Assembly: GCA_021413735.1 (NCBI GenBank)
Contig: JAIOPV010000188.1
Span: 97,378-161,377, forward strand
From: Planctomycetota bacterium
GTDB lineage: Bacteria; Planctomycetota; Planctomycetia; Gemmatales; Gemmataceae
Length of the DNA stretch: 64,000 nucleotides
Reading direction: 5' to 3'
Every line of letters begins with the position of its first letter. Positions within the stretch are counted from its first letter, which is position 1. Below are positions 63,605 through 64,000 of the stretch, in pieces. Both the position numbers and the translations under genes were made by a program. The notes under the pieces are model-generated. The model was not told the origin of the DNA and did no database searches. It was given only the letters and a program-made list of their open reading frames with translations.

Positions 63605-64000
63605 CGACCGCCGGTCCGAATCTTCCCGGCACGGCGGGAACATTAAGCGCCGGTGGGGCCAGCCTCAACTGGACTAACCCCAACAACATTAAAACGGCGG
63701 ACACCGTTTACGCGACCTGTGCCCCGGACGCGGCCAGCACGATCTACACCTACCTGCTTCAGGCGACCAACTTCGGGTTCGCAATCCCCGCCGGCGCGAC
63801 GATCACGGGCGTCACCGTTACCTACAGGGGCAAGGTCAGCAACGACGCGGTGACGGGCAACCTCCGACTCCGCGACATCTACCTCCTGAAGGCGGGCACC
63901 CAGGCGGGTACGAACCAGACCAACAGCGCCAACCTGACGACAACGGACACCACCTACACCCGCGGGGGCAGTTCGAGCCTCTGGGGAACGACACTCACCG
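63601..64000 (+). CDS. tail fibre-like protein, truncated by window end
   Basis: 'MTTAGPNLPGTAGTLSAGGASLNWTNPNNIKTADTVYATC...'. Confidence 0.6.
   Translation, partial: MTTAGPNLPGTAGTLSAGGASLNWTNPNNIKTADTVYATCAPDAASTIYTYLLQATNFGFAIPAGATITGVTVTYRGKVSNDAVTGNLRLRDIYLLKAGTQAGTNQTNSANLTTTDTTYTRGGSSSLWGTTLT

Noticed and set aside
1-64000. CRISPR arrays
   Set aside because: No regularly spaced direct repeats of 24-40 bp were seen; the short repeats found are operator- or iteron-like.

Overview
GC-rich window, probably from a planctomycete (Gemmata-like lineage, inferred from gene style). It has three blocks. (A) ~1-17.7 kb is a mobilisable or plasmid-like accessory block. It carries a HEPN-motif protein, a ParB-like protein, HNH and GIY-YIG nucleases, a proteasome-beta-like Ntn hydrolase, a MobF (TrwC/TraI-type) relaxase-helicase, a 1.7k-residue DarB-like methylase/helicase ending in a beta-clamp-like QLRLF motif, and many hairpins. 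(B) ~17.7-22.5 kb holds an intact IS1380-family element (TIRs plus a CTAG target duplication) and several chromosomal-looking genes. (C) ~22.5-64 kb is most of a contractile-tailed (myovirus-type) phage or prophage. It has a leftward early/recombination operon (ExoVIII-like, SbcC-like, Sak4-like with a degenerate Walker A, RecD/Dda-like helicase, GapR-like), a divergent promoter/operator region, replication genes (DUF1376, DnaC-like), terminase, portal, head, sheath, tube, tape measure, baseplate, fibre and lysis genes. No integrase or att site was recognised. Strongest observations: (1) an Ntn hydrolase with exact Thr1/Asp17/Lys33 spacing; (2) a 2H-phosphodiesterase domain fused to the head protease/scaffold protein, with a nested in-frame scaffold start; (3) a textbook A_AAA_AAC -1 frameshift site in the tail-chaperone gene; (4) an oriT-like inverted repeat upstream of the relaxase; (5) the C-terminal clamp motif on the DarB-like protein; (6) paired palindromic operators at the early switch. 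All calls come from reading the sequence and supplied ORFs; no database search was run.
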